Shown: in pieces, positions 9,801 to 16,795 of the stretch
How the letters are laid out: every line of letters starts with the position of its first letter
Numbering within the stretch: position 1 is the stretch's first letter
From: an uncultured bacterium
GTDB taxonomy: Bacteria > Oederibacteriota > PGYV01 > Palsa-1178
Direction of reading: 5' to 3'
NCBI GenBank assembly: GCA_937889595.1
Contig: CALAOR010000068.1
Span: forward strand, 1-38,516
Length of the DNA: 38,516 bases
Notes under the pieces: generated by a model
What the model was told of the DNA's origin: nothing
The model's input: the letters and a program-made list of their open reading frames with translations, nothing else
Database searches by the model: none
Made by a program: the position numbers and the translations under genes

Positions 9801-10340
9801 TTATTCTGCATATTTTACGTTCATTTTTTTATAAAGTGGTATTATATTTTGGGTAATAACTCCGTCTTTATACATGGACAATAGTAATACGTATTTAGGC
9901 GTAAAAGCAAACTGCACTGTAAATGTATAATTCAACACATCATTTAATTCACCTTTTGTTGTTATGTTTTTGGTTATACTGTCGCGTAACTGATACATCT
10001 GTATTGGTGATTCAGACAAAAAAGAAACGTCAAAACTGTGTTCGCTGGTTGTCATTACCAATATTTTAAAATTGCCGTATGACGTTGAATTTGAAAAATC
10101 ATATTTTTCAGCCTTGAACTTATTTAAGTTATTCTTACCCGATTTTTTTGTCTTGGTCTCATCCACCGCTTTTGTTGCCTTCACGTTTATTACCTTGTTT
10201 GCGTTCCTGTTGGGCTGTTGTGACATTGTATTGATTATTTCCTGTAAAAAAGCCTTGTGTGTCGCGATGTCGGACTGTTCCCTGCAGTATCCAGGCACCG
10301 CCAAAGCAAGTAATATAAATGTAAAAATAAACTTTATCAC
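9801..10340 (-). CDS. exported protein of unknown function in the transfer operon
   Basis: 179 aa with a signal peptide (IKFIFTFILLALAVPGYC). A lysine-rich region (TKAVDETKTKKSGKNNLNK) precedes a predicted beta-rich C-terminal half. The residue at the likely cleavage site is Cys, but the flanking sequence is not a strong lipobox. I do not recognise a family. Its place between the barrel protein and the VirB5-like protein suggests a periplasmic part of the transfer apparatus, perhaps filling the place of VirB9 or VirB7, neither of which I can identify. Confidence 0.6.
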   Translation of the reverse strand: MIKFIFTFILLALAVPGYCREQSDIATHKAFLQEIINTMSQQPNRNANKVINVKATKAVDETKTKKSGKNNLNKFKAEKYDFSNSTSYGNFKILVMTTSEHSFDVSFLSESPIQMYQLRDSITKNITTKGELNDVLNYTFTVQFAFTPKYVLLLSMYKDGVITQNIIPLYKKMNVKYAE

Positions 10341-10349
10341 GCAATCCTC

Positions 10350-11498
10350 CTAAAAGTCATATCCAATATAGATGTAATAATTAATGTTTGATATGTCCGT
10401 GTTATTAAAAGTAATGTTTTCCGGGGCGTAAGTATTACCCTTGCCAAAAGGTGATGTTGGAATAACGGTGAAGACGTTGGCAAGCGTGTAACGATTTGAT
10501 GTATTTGACGCGGCTACACCATAACGAAATTTTGATATTTTGTTTTCAGCGGCCAAAAACCATGATATTTCAGTATTATTGTTTGCAAGGATAAACTGCT
10601 GTTCAAAAATAATTTTATCCAGGACAAATATCCATTCAGCAAAATTATGAAGTTCAACTCCAACCGCAACTGCACTTGTATCTCCTATTTTGTCGGTATT
10701 GAGGATTCCACCCGTTAGATTGATCTGAAAATGCTTGTACAGATCAACAGAAGCAGATATTTCCGTGGACAAGCTCCCCGACATGACGTTATTAATGAAA
10801 TACTGCGTTATGCTTTTACTACCGTTTAATATTATTTGAACAGGATTATTCAATATTACGGTATTGACCCTTGCCTGGCAAAAGAAAAGTGTCTGGTCTT
10901 TGTTGTAATCCGTATGTTCCTTGTTAAATATGGTTGGTATTATATTAAAAGACAAAGCTACTGGCGGGAATTTAACTTCATCAATTTCAGGGATTCCGCC
11001 GGTTAAGTACAACGGAAATGTAAACCCGGCCATGTCAACAAATTTTTGACCGCCAACCGTGTAGTTTCCGAAAAAGTTCATGGTACTGAATATTTTTGTG
11101 GTATCTATCCTTCCGGCTAGTAATTGAAAATATGTCCCAACATATTGGAATGATCCGTGCATCAACTGGATGTCTACCCCGCCGCTGTCATTTGACATAG
11201 ATTTTAAAAACCTTAAATACACGTCCGCCATAAAATTTTCAAAAAGTGTTTGTCTTGTGATTAAGTCAATTTCCGTCACATAGTCAGCCGTTACATCGTC
11301 TTTTAAATAAAAAGTTTTGAGATTGAAGACTATTTTTGACACAGAACCTTTAAAAATACTTTCTCCCTGCTTGGCTGACATTTCGGGATTTACTGTAACA
11401 TATTGTTTTTTGACCTCGGCCGTTGGTGTTATGTTCCCTGCAAAAATTATTGATGTAAACAGTAAAATAGTCAGTAAAGTAAGTAAGTTTTTTTTCAT
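10350..11498 (-). CDS. predicted outer-membrane beta-barrel protein
   Basis: 382 aa with a signal peptide (KKNLLTLLTILLFTSIIFA). Many alternating amphipathic strands follow, and the protein ends YYIYIGYDF. The C-terminal aromatic residue is the signal recognised by the BAM machinery in diderm bacteria. Its start overlaps the stop of the upstream lipoprotein gene. It may serve as an outer-membrane exit or surface component for the transfer machinery. No specific porin or transporter family is recognised. Confidence 0.65.
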   Translation of the reverse strand: MKKNLLTLLTILLFTSIIFAGNITPTAEVKKQYVTVNPEMSAKQGESIFKGSVSKIVFNLKTFYLKDDVTADYVTEIDLITRQTLFENFMADVYLRFLKSMSNDSGGVDIQLMHGSFQYVGTYFQLLAGRIDTTKIFSTMNFFGNYTVGGQKFVDMAGFTFPLYLTGGIPEIDEVKFPPVALSFNIIPTIFNKEHTDYNKDQTLFFCQARVNTVILNNPVQIILNGSKSITQYFINNVMSGSLSTEISASVDLYKHFQINLTGGILNTDKIGDTSAVAVGVELHNFAEWIFVLDKIIFEQQFILANNNTEISWFLAAENKISKFRYGVAASNTSNRYTLANVFTVIPTSPFGKGNTYAPENITFNNTDISNINYYIYIGYDF

Positions 11499-12697
11499 TG
11501 TTCGGTGCCAACTATTATTGTATCGTTGTATAATAAGTATTCGCCATCGGCATTGTTTGAGCTGTCACAACTTTGTATATTACAAGTTTTTGGATATGTT
11601 ATACCTCGAAAATATAAATAATAATTAAGTCCTTTACTGTTAAAGAAATGCAGTCTTACTGTTGGTACACAATAACAATCAGCATGAGTCCCATTACCAT
11701 TCCAAATCATATAATTATTGACTGTGTAAGTCCCCATACAATACATGGACGCATTGCAATTTGTATAACCGCGTGAGTTGTTTACTGTCCAACCCCCGCA
11801 TGTTTGTAAATCAAAATTTGCAATTTCCCAATTTATTGTATCTAAAAAACCTATAGGTGTTGCAATAACGTTTGTGTAGCCTGCTCCATAATTATCCATG
11901 TTATTAATACAAGCAAAACTAAATTGGTCAATATATTTATAATAAATCATTTCTGCTGTTGCATTTATAGACCATGCACGATTTATAGTTTTTACTGGGG
12001 ATATAATTTTAGTTCCACCCACGCAGTTTGCGCGGTCAGCCTTTACTGTAAATGTAATATTGATTAGATAGCTAGGCGGTGTAGTAATATACAATTTAAT
12101 AAAATCATTATTATTATGCATATTACTTGTAGATAAATCCCAATTGACCGCACACGAAGCCGGCAACCCTTCAACTGTAAAATTATTTAGCAGATATGGA
12201 TAATCTGTTTTTAGTTGTACAGTATAGGTAATAACCTGTGGGTATACGGAAAAAGTATCAAATCCCGAATCGTTTATGATCTGAAGCGTGGGGGTGCCAT
12301 TTCTGTTAATAACCGTTACAGTACTACCTTGTAAATCAATTTGATAATTATATTCATCGTAACACGAACTCAATGACGTTACTTTAACATCGTAATTGCC
12401 TAAAATATTAAGATTAGTAAAAGAAGCTATACCACTTGCCGGATTTACAACAATGGGTGTCCAGGTTGCTTGTGCCTCATATTTAATAGATACAGTTTGT
12501 CCAGAATCAGCAGCTCCGCCCACCTTTAAAACAATAACATCATATCTTATGTTTGGAGTAACAGACGGCGTTGGCGTATATGTTGGTGTGTATGTTGCGT
12601 CAAGCGGTCCGCCTGGTATTTGTTTTTTTGTACATGAGGCAAAAATAGCCAAAAGAAATAGAACCGTCGATACAACGATTATTAACGATTTTTTCAT
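11495..12697 (-). CDS. surface lipoprotein with Thr/Pro-rich linker
   Basis: 400 aa. The lipobox LAIFASC places the modified cysteine at residue 22. A TYTPTYTPTPSVTP linker follows, then about 340 residues that look all-beta, with scattered cysteines, many aromatic and Asn residues and several Ig-like strand patterns. The gene overlaps the barrel gene by four bases. It is likely exposed on the outer membrane and may help attach to partner cells. This is inferred from topology and neighbours; I recognise no named family. Confidence 0.7.
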   Translation of the reverse strand: MKKSLIIVVSTVLFLLAIFASCTKKQIPGGPLDATYTPTYTPTPSVTPNIRYDVIVLKVGGAADSGQTVSIKYEAQATWTPIVVNPASGIASFTNLNILGNYDVKVTSLSSCYDEYNYQIDLQGSTVTVINRNGTPTLQIINDSGFDTFSVYPQVITYTVQLKTDYPYLLNNFTVEGLPASCAVNWDLSTSNMHNNNDFIKLYITTPPSYLINITFTVKADRANCVGGTKIISPVKTINRAWSINATAEMIYYKYIDQFSFACINNMDNYGAGYTNVIATPIGFLDTINWEIANFDLQTCGGWTVNNSRGYTNCNASMYCMGTYTVNNYMIWNGNGTHADCYCVPTVRLHFFNSKGLNYYLYFRGITYPKTCNIQSCDSSNNADGEYLLYNDTIIVGTEQ

Positions 12698-12706
12698 TAT
12701 AATCTC

Positions 12707-13498
12707 CTATGGAAGATAATAAATAGCTATATCATCAATCAATGTGGCGTTATTTGAATAAGTAGAATCAACGTCTGTAAGCATGCCAAAAAAATCAGTA
12801 TAAATAGCATTTGCCGCGGATATAGGCGTTCCGTCAAGTTTTCTTTCGGCCAATATTAAGCAATTAAGATTACTTACCTTCAATGTGCCGTCGATATATA
12901 CACTATATTTTGAATTTGCTAAATCAATAACAGTTAAAACTTGATTCCAGAGCGCGGGGTTGTATTGACCCAAAGCGGTATATAGCGTATATGAACCTTC
13001 ATAAGCATAAATTAGACCGTCACTTGCAAATTTAATTCTTACTTTTTCGGTCTGATTTAAATAAAAAAGAAAATCCCTATTTGTCATGGCATAAGAACAT
13101 TTTACATTAAAACGAATATACAGTTTGCCGCTTGTTTTATTTGGGATTGGAAGCATTGGAGCTTTAACAATTTCTCTTTCATAGCTACTGCCAGTAGTAT
13201 TAATAACTAAGCAGTTCGGATAAGATACATAATCCGCTGGTCCTGCTGTGATTGTAACCTCTGACCCAGTAAAAACTGAGGCTCTTGTCCAACCAGTAGG
13301 AACTATATTATCAGCATAGCTGTCAAAATTTTCATTCAACAGTATTGTTGCATTTGGCGGGATATCTCCTGCGTTTATTCCTGGAGTTCCTACCGGGCCG
13401 GCTGGACCGGTTGCTCCGGTTGCGCCTTTAGGTCCTGTACATCCAATTAAAGCTATTACTAATACTACTGCCAAAATTATTGCAATTACTTTTTTCAT
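12707..13498 (-). CDS. lipoprotein with collagen-like repeat and lectin-like domain
   Basis: 263 aa. The lipobox LIGC sets Cys20 as the anchor. Gly-X-Y triplets follow (GPKGATGATGPAGPVGTPG), then about 210 residues resembling a LamG/concanavalin-type beta sandwich (ENFDSYADNIVPTGWTR near the start, IDDIAIYY at the end). A stalk plus a binding head on a lipid anchor suggests a cell-surface adhesin. It sits early in the transfer operon beside another lipoprotein and a barrel protein, so a role in contact with recipients is plausible. The ligand is unknown. Confidence 0.75.
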   Translation of the reverse strand: MKKVIAIILAVVLVIALIGCTGPKGATGATGPAGPVGTPGINAGDIPPNATILLNENFDSYADNIVPTGWTRASVFTGSEVTITAGPADYVSYPNCLVINTTGSSYEREIVKAPMLPIPNKTSGKLYIRFNVKCSYAMTNRDFLFYLNQTEKVRIKFASDGLIYAYEGSYTLYTALGQYNPALWNQVLTVIDLANSKYSVYIDGTLKVSNLNCLILAERKLDGTPISAANAIYTDFFGMLTDVDSTYSNNATLIDDIAIYYLP

Positions 13499-13499
13499 A

Positions 13500-13664
13500 T
13501 TATTTCCCCCTCTGGCCTGAAGCCAATTTGTTTTTTCTTTTTACAAGCTTATCATATTTATTTTCAAGATTTTTTATCCTTATTTCAAGTTCCGCCAGTT
13601 TTGAATCACTGTTAATTGCCGGGTCAAAAACTATTTTTCCGACGGTCGTTCCTGTTTTTGACAT
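13500..13664 (-). CDS. small coiled-coil protein, first gene of the transfer operon
   Basis: 54 aa starting MSKTGTTVGKIVFDP. The second half is a short heptad-like helix (KLAELEIRIKNLENKYDKLV) and the end is basic. The ribosome-binding site AAAGGAGAT lies seven bases before the ATG, and the stop is one base from the next start, so it is a real, coupled gene despite its length. No family is recognised. The helix could mediate self-association or binding to the lipoproteins encoded next. Confidence 0.7.
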   Translation of the reverse strand: MSKTGTTVGKIVFDPAINSDSKLAELEIRIKNLENKYDKLVKRKNKLASGQRGK

Positions 13665-13702
13665 TTTTTATCTCCTTTAGTTGCACATATTCATGCGGGC
13701 GG

Positions 13703-13762
13703 TGGTAGAGGTGATGGGATTCGAACCCACACGAGCTTACGCTCAGCAAATTGGCAATCTGC
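13703..13762 (-). pseudogene. 3' part of a tRNA, with long variable arm
   Basis: Read on the minus strand this has an anticodon stem GCAGA/TTTGC around TTGCCAA, a perfect variable-arm hairpin GAGC-GTAA-GCTC, a T arm with TTCGAAT, the 3' acceptor strand CACCTCT, then A and CCA. No 5' acceptor strand or D arm lies upstream, so it is a fragment. The apparent GCC (Gly) anticodon with a class II variable arm is an odd pairing. A 12-bp direct repeat (CACACGAGCTTA at 13728-13739 and 13771-13782) brackets the anticodon arm. It could be a remnant of integration into a tRNA gene, now in the leader of the transfer operon. Confidence 0.6.
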
Positions 13763-13792
13763 AAAAGACACACACGAGCTTAAGCATAATAA

Positions 13793-13818
13793 GGCCCGCC
13801 GCAAGGCGGGTTTTATTA
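13793..13818 (+). terminator. stem-loop terminator, possibly two-way
   Basis: CCCGCC-GCAA-GGCGGG followed by TTTTATTATTTT on the plus strand. On the minus strand it lies just after the HTH gene, with a weaker T-run. The strong T-run faces plus-strand transcription, although no gene is seen there. Confidence 0.6.
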
Positions 13819-14031
13819 TTTTATGCCCTGCCTATTATTCTGTTCCTCAATACTTACACCGTATTTTTTTGCTACCTTTTTAAGCCTTGCTATTACTGCT
13901 TTGTTATTAGGTATTGTTTCTTTGCCAAGCCAATTATACAGAGTTTCCCGACTGATATATAATTCTTCAGCAAGTTTTGTTTTATGTGGTTGTACCTTCA
14001 GTATTTTATTTAGTATTTCTTTCACTTGCAC
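13816..14031 (-). CDS. small helix-turn-helix DNA-binding protein
   Basis: 71 aa from a GTG at 14031, with a second possible GTG two codons on; GGGGGAA just upstream is the likely ribosome-binding site. The protein has a Cro/XRE-like helix-turn-helix, KTKLAEELYISRETLYNWLGKETIPNN (about residues 17-43), and a basic second half. It is probably a transcriptional regulator. It lies between the CRISPR-like array and the transfer operon and has a good promoter of its own (14062-14090), so it may control either. Its target is not shown by the sequence. Confidence 0.75.
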   Translation of the reverse strand: MQVKEILNKILKVQPHKTKLAEELYISRETLYNWLGKETIPNNKAVIARLKKVAKKYGVSIEEQNNRQGIK

Positions 14032-14061
14032 GGCTTTCCCCCGGCTTTTTTATTTGCCGAG

Positions 14062-14090
14062 ATTATACCTTATTAATGTAGGTCATTCAA
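14062..14090 (-). promoter_or_regulatory. sigma-70-like promoter of the HTH gene
   Basis: On the minus strand TTGAAT (14090-14085), a 17-base spacer, and TATAAT (14067-14062). It points at the HTH gene and its -35 box overlaps the degenerate last repeat of the CRISPR-like array. Confidence 0.6.
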
Positions 14091-14321
14091 GCCCTTTCAC
14101 ATGCGCGCGAGTTACAACAGATACATACATTGCCAACGTCATGACTTACGTAGTCACAATCTACACCTGCGCGCGAGTTGCAACTCTCGTTATAATTTAA
14201 ACGTTATATATTTAGGTCTTTGTCACAATCCGTACCGACGCGCGAGTTGCAACTACTTTCAACGGTGTGGAATGTACCATAAGCTATCTGTCACAATCCG
14301 TACCGACGCGCGAGTTGCAAC
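14087..14321 (-). CRISPR. short CRISPR-like array: four repeats, three spacers
   Basis: The 32-nt repeat occupies 14290-14321 and 14222-14253 (identical), 14153-14184 (degenerate centre) and 14087-14118 (mostly its last 14 bases). On the minus strand it begins GTTGCAACTCGCGCG and ends GGATTGTGAC. The spacers are 36 nt (14254-14289), 37 nt (14185-14221) and 34 nt (14119-14152). Decay of the leftmost repeats implies the leader is on the right, beside the nuclease gene, giving minus-strand transcription. The 36-nt spacer matches 34801-34836 in this element at 31 of 36 bases. No cas1 or cas2 is visible. Iterons are the main alternative, but the regular unique spacers and the match argue against that. 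Confidence 0.77.
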
Positions 14322-14322
14322 T

Positions 14323-14350
14323 TCGGCCAAAAAATCACCTCTATTATAAG
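14323..14350 (-). terminator. terminator-like hairpin with embedded TATAAT between nuclease and array
   Basis: On the minus strand ACCTCT-TATAAT-AGAGGT is followed by GATTTTTT, a good intrinsic terminator for the nuclease gene. The loop is an exact TATAAT (14343-14348), which could instead be the -10 box of the array promoter, with a start about 15 bases before the first repeat. I see no good -35 box. Confidence 0.6.
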
Positions 14351-14376
14351 AGGTTATCTTTTGACCCGGCGCGAAC

Positions 14377-15705
14377 CTACCCAGTTTGGACTTTTTGTTT
14401 GACGTTTCGTTGACTGCCCTTAAAAGCGCTAATCTCCACGTCCGTTAATTTGGCGGTGTGCCCGCCTATTATCTCTATGTGCTGTCTAAGACCGATGTTT
14501 TTGATATTAATTGCCGCGTTCTCATCACGGTCTAAGACCGCTCCGCAGCTGCTACACGTCCATGACCTATCACGTAATGTCAGTTCCGCGTTCTTGTGGC
14601 CACAATGACAACAAATTTTGCTTGTCGGCGCGAACCTGTTTATCTGGATCAAGTTGACCCCGTACCAATTGCACTTATATTTAAGCTTGTTTATAAAACT
14701 TGTCCAAGACACGTCCGATATTGATTTTGCGAGCTTATGGTTCGCGAGCATACCCTTTACGTTAAGGTTCTCAACCACAATCGTCCGCACTTGGTTATCA
14801 TGCGTAAGTTTGTAACTGAGGTTATGTGCAAAGTTTTCGCGAACCCGTACAATCTTTTCATGGAGCCGGGCAATCTTCCTTTTCTGTGCTAAAAATCTGT
14901 TACTTTTGACTGACCCTTTCAACATACCCTTACGTCTTGCTAAGGTTTGTTGTAACCGATGAAATTTCTTTTCATACTTTTTAAGTGTTTTAGGATTTTT
15001 AATTTTTTCCCCGGTGCTTAACGCGATCATATCAATAAGGCCGAGGTCAAGTCCGATTGTCTTGGCCGGAGTTATTTTTGATACTGACAATGGCTTGTCC
15101 AGCGTGTCAACCATTATGCTGACATAATACTCGCCGCTCTTTGTCCTGGACACGGTGAGGTTGCGGATCTGACCCGTAAAATGTCGGGATAATATTACTT
15201 TGATAGGCGTGTCAATACGCGGTAGTGTGATTGTGTGTGTCTGCCAGTTCACGTATTGGCGAGTATGTGTGCTCTCATATGTCCGATAACTTTGCTTGTT
15301 GCCGTGCTTTTTTTTGCGCTGCGGAAATCCCGCGTCCTTGCCTGTAACACCTTTTTTCAATCTTGTAAAAAAATTTTTGTAAGCTGTTTGCAGATCGCCC
15401 AGGGATTGTACAAGCGCCATGGCCTCGATTTCATTAAGCCAGGGCACTTCCGGGTTCTTTTTAAATTGTGTTAGTTCATTTGATAATTTGTAAGCATTAA
15501 ATTTAGGCCGGAGTTTTTTGTACTGTACTTCCGTCATTTCCCCGGATTCAAGTTTTGGTTTAAATTCCTTTTCAAAGTCCTCATACGCCTTATTGGATTT
15601 AGCAAGCGCCCAGTTATAGATATAACGACATGAACCAATAGTTTTATTGATCTGTGTTGCTTGATCTTCTGTTGGGTACAGCCTGTATTTAAAAGCTTTA
15701 AGCAT
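14377..15705 (-). CDS. TnpB/Cas12-like RuvC nuclease beside the array
   Basis: 442 aa from the ATG at 15705; GGGAG lies eight bases upstream, and the longer reading from 15765 has no such site. It starts MLKAFKYRLYPTEDQ, as in IS200/IS605 TnpB. The RuvC centre is intact: Asp in TIGLDLGLIDMIAL, Glu in IVVENLNVKGML, Asp in LDRDENAAINI. A zinc finger, CCHCGHKN then CSSCG, lies between the last two. TnpB proteins are RNA-guided DNA nucleases and the ancestors of Cas12. No TnpA gene or IS605-type end is evident here. A CRISPR-like array begins 56 bp past the stop, so this may be a type V-U-like effector rather than a transposon gene. By sequence alone it reads as a normal TnpB. Confidence 0.85.
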   Translation of the reverse strand: MLKAFKYRLYPTEDQATQINKTIGSCRYIYNWALAKSNKAYEDFEKEFKPKLESGEMTEVQYKKLRPKFNAYKLSNELTQFKKNPEVPWLNEIEAMALVQSLGDLQTAYKNFFTRLKKGVTGKDAGFPQRKKKHGNKQSYRTYESTHTRQYVNWQTHTITLPRIDTPIKVILSRHFTGQIRNLTVSRTKSGEYYVSIMVDTLDKPLSVSKITPAKTIGLDLGLIDMIALSTGEKIKNPKTLKKYEKKFHRLQQTLARRKGMLKGSVKSNRFLAQKRKIARLHEKIVRVRENFAHNLSYKLTHDNQVRTIVVENLNVKGMLANHKLAKSISDVSWTSFINKLKYKCNWYGVNLIQINRFAPTSKICCHCGHKNAELTLRDRSWTCSSCGAVLDRDENAAINIKNIGLRQHIEIIGGHTAKLTDVEISAFKGSQRNVKQKVQTG

Positions 15706-16192
15706 TTGTTGCTCCCTTACTATCTTGTCAAACACTTTACAATATAAAACCTCAAAAGTCAACAACTATTTGTTAGCCTCATGGGGATTATTTAAGACAT
15801 TAAAGCGTATTACTTTTCTTACTTTTCCGTTTACGGTCAGGACCTTATGGGATTGGCCCGCACACAAGACGGAAATTACCTACTTTATAATTGTACAACA
15901 AAAACATTGTTTTAACCATACAATTTATCTAAACATTATTTAGCCTGTTAAGGCTGTTTAGTTTGTTTCATAAAAACGCCATGGCTTGGTTCAGGGGAAC
16001 CCCCTGCTTTTTAGGGGGGAGGACCCCTATATACTTTCTCGGTTCGAGTTTTTTCACATTTAGGTTGCGTTTGGTCTTGCCGGGAGCTAATTTTATCTTT
16101 AAATAAAATTGAAGCCCCCGGACAAGTGGTTTACTGGCGAGTGACACTCTCGATCAGTGCCAATTCCAAAAACATAAACTCAAATCCTTATA
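15706..16192. other. non-coding region with hairpins
   Basis: No convincing gene. It holds a small palindrome CAGGGGAACCCCCTG near 15993, and a longer imperfect hairpin near 16080-16125 (CCGGGAGCTAATTTTAT paired with ATAAAATTGAAGCCCCCGG). At 16136-16144, GCGAGTGAC is complementary to nine bases of the candidate small RNA at 16445. Any promoter for the nuclease gene should be here, but I see none that is close to consensus. Confidence 0.4.
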
Positions 16193-16369
16193 CTAACCGG
16201 ATTTTTTGTTTATGTTCTTCAGCTGTTGACGGAAACGTCTTTTATGCACAGATAATTGACGTTCGTCTACAACTGGCAAGCCGGTTTTTTTGATTTGGCC
16301 AGAATCGTAAAACCGTCTTGCAACCATCGCCTGAGTGTAAATCTCGCCTCTGCGATCGTGGTTGGACAT
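16193..16369 (-). CDS. small basic protein of unknown function
   Basis: 58 aa from the ATG at 16369, chosen because AGGAGG lies seven bases upstream; the longer frame to 16471 has no such site. The sequence (MSNHDRRGEIYTQAMVARRF) is basic, with the middle LPVVDERQLSVHKRRFRQQL likely helical. No family is recognised. The base run GTCGCGAG between its ribosome-binding site and its start codon is exactly complementary to eight bases of the divergent small RNA, so translation may be controlled by that RNA. Confidence 0.6.
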   Translation of the reverse strand: MSNHDRRGEIYTQAMVARRFYDSGQIKKTGLPVVDERQLSVHKRRFRQQLKNINKKSG

Positions 16370-16410
16370 CTCGCGACCTCCTTTCCGCCAGCAACCCATA
16401 TAAAAATTTA

Positions 16411-16438
16411 TTGACAAACTGGAAAAGAACGATATAAT
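16411..16438 (+). promoter_or_regulatory. near-perfect sigma-70 promoter on the plus strand
   Basis: TTGACA (16411-16416), 16 bases, TATAAT (16433-16438). It drives no gene: the next signal is an intrinsic terminator about 60 bases on. This is one of only two clear plus-strand promoters in the window. Confidence 0.8.
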
Positions 16439-16444
16439 ATTAAT

Positions 16445-16504
16445 GTGGTCACTCGCGACATTTAAGGCCAAGAGAAACCCGCTTGAAAGAGCGGGTTTTT
16501 TTTT
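16445..16504 (+). ncRNA. candidate ~60-nt small RNA ending in a terminator
   Basis: Expected transcript from the promoter at 16411-16438 to an intrinsic terminator: stem AAACCCGCT/AGCGGGTTT, loop TGAAAG, then nine T. It contains no start codon followed by a useful frame. CTCGCGAC (16452-16459) is complementary to GTCGCGAG in front of the start codon of the divergent gene at 16193-16369. Six of the eight bases are a palindrome, so the pairing could be coincidence. It may regulate that gene or act elsewhere on the element. Confidence 0.65.
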
Positions 16505-16611
16505 ACCCTCTCATAATGTATTATACACCAAATCACTTTTTCCGCACTCTTTTCTAATATCCTCTACAAGTATATTATACGACAAATTATTTAAAAAACT
16601 AATGAAATAAA

Positions 16612-16640
16612 AAAACCCGCTTGTAAAAGCGGGATTTTTT
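16612..16640 (-). terminator. bidirectional intrinsic terminator
   Basis: CCCGCTT-GTAA-AAGCGGG with T-runs on both strands (TTTTTTT on minus, ATTTTTT on plus). On the minus strand it ends the operon whose last gene is at 16664-16795, and on the plus strand it backs up the small RNA terminator. Confidence 0.75.
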
Positions 16641-16663
16641 ATGAATTTAAGATTGTAATATAA

Positions 16664-16795
16664 TTAAATCTTTGTCTTTTTCCTTGTTGCCTTTTGCCGA
16701 TTTTTGACCTCCTGTCCGTGTCCATAAACCCTAGACGGATTCCCCGGTCCGTCGAGCAGCTGCAGGCCGGGTCTTGGTATTTTATATTTTTTCAT
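16664..16795 (-). CDS. small basic protein of the MKKY-LDGP-NP family, copy 1
   Basis: 43 aa: MKKYKIPRPGLQLLDGPGNP followed by SRVYGHGQ and a basic tail ending KATRKKTKI. GGGAG lies seven bases upstream of the ATG, and the ATG overlaps the stop of the preceding gene (TAATG). A second gene at 30741-30896 encodes the same pattern, MKKY-x-(I/V)-P, LDGP-x-NP, YG-x-G, then a Lys/Arg tail. Conservation between two otherwise unrelated loci shows both are real. I know no family with this signature. The basic tail suggests nucleic-acid binding. Confidence 0.72.
   Translation of the reverse strand: MKKYKIPRPGLQLLDGPGNPSRVYGHGQEVKNRQKATRKKTKI

Noticed and set aside
10470-10490. An 11-base identity between the 34-nt spacer and the barrel gene, in the same codon frame (GCCAACGTC)
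   Set aside because: Outside the 11 bases identity falls to chance level; expected by chance in a window of this size.
13681-13962. Plus-strand frame beginning MHIFMRAVVEVMGFEPTRAY
   Set aside because: The GFEPT-type peptide is the familiar false translation of the reverse complement of a tRNA T arm; the DNA is the tRNA fragment.
14377-15705. A complete IS200/IS605 insertion sequence
   Set aside because: No tnpA and no recognisable left or right end hairpins; only the tnpB-like gene is present.
15990-16025. Third copy of the TATATAAGGGG nested hairpin
   Set aside because: CCCCTATATAC is present but the surrounding stems do not match the order of the other two copies.
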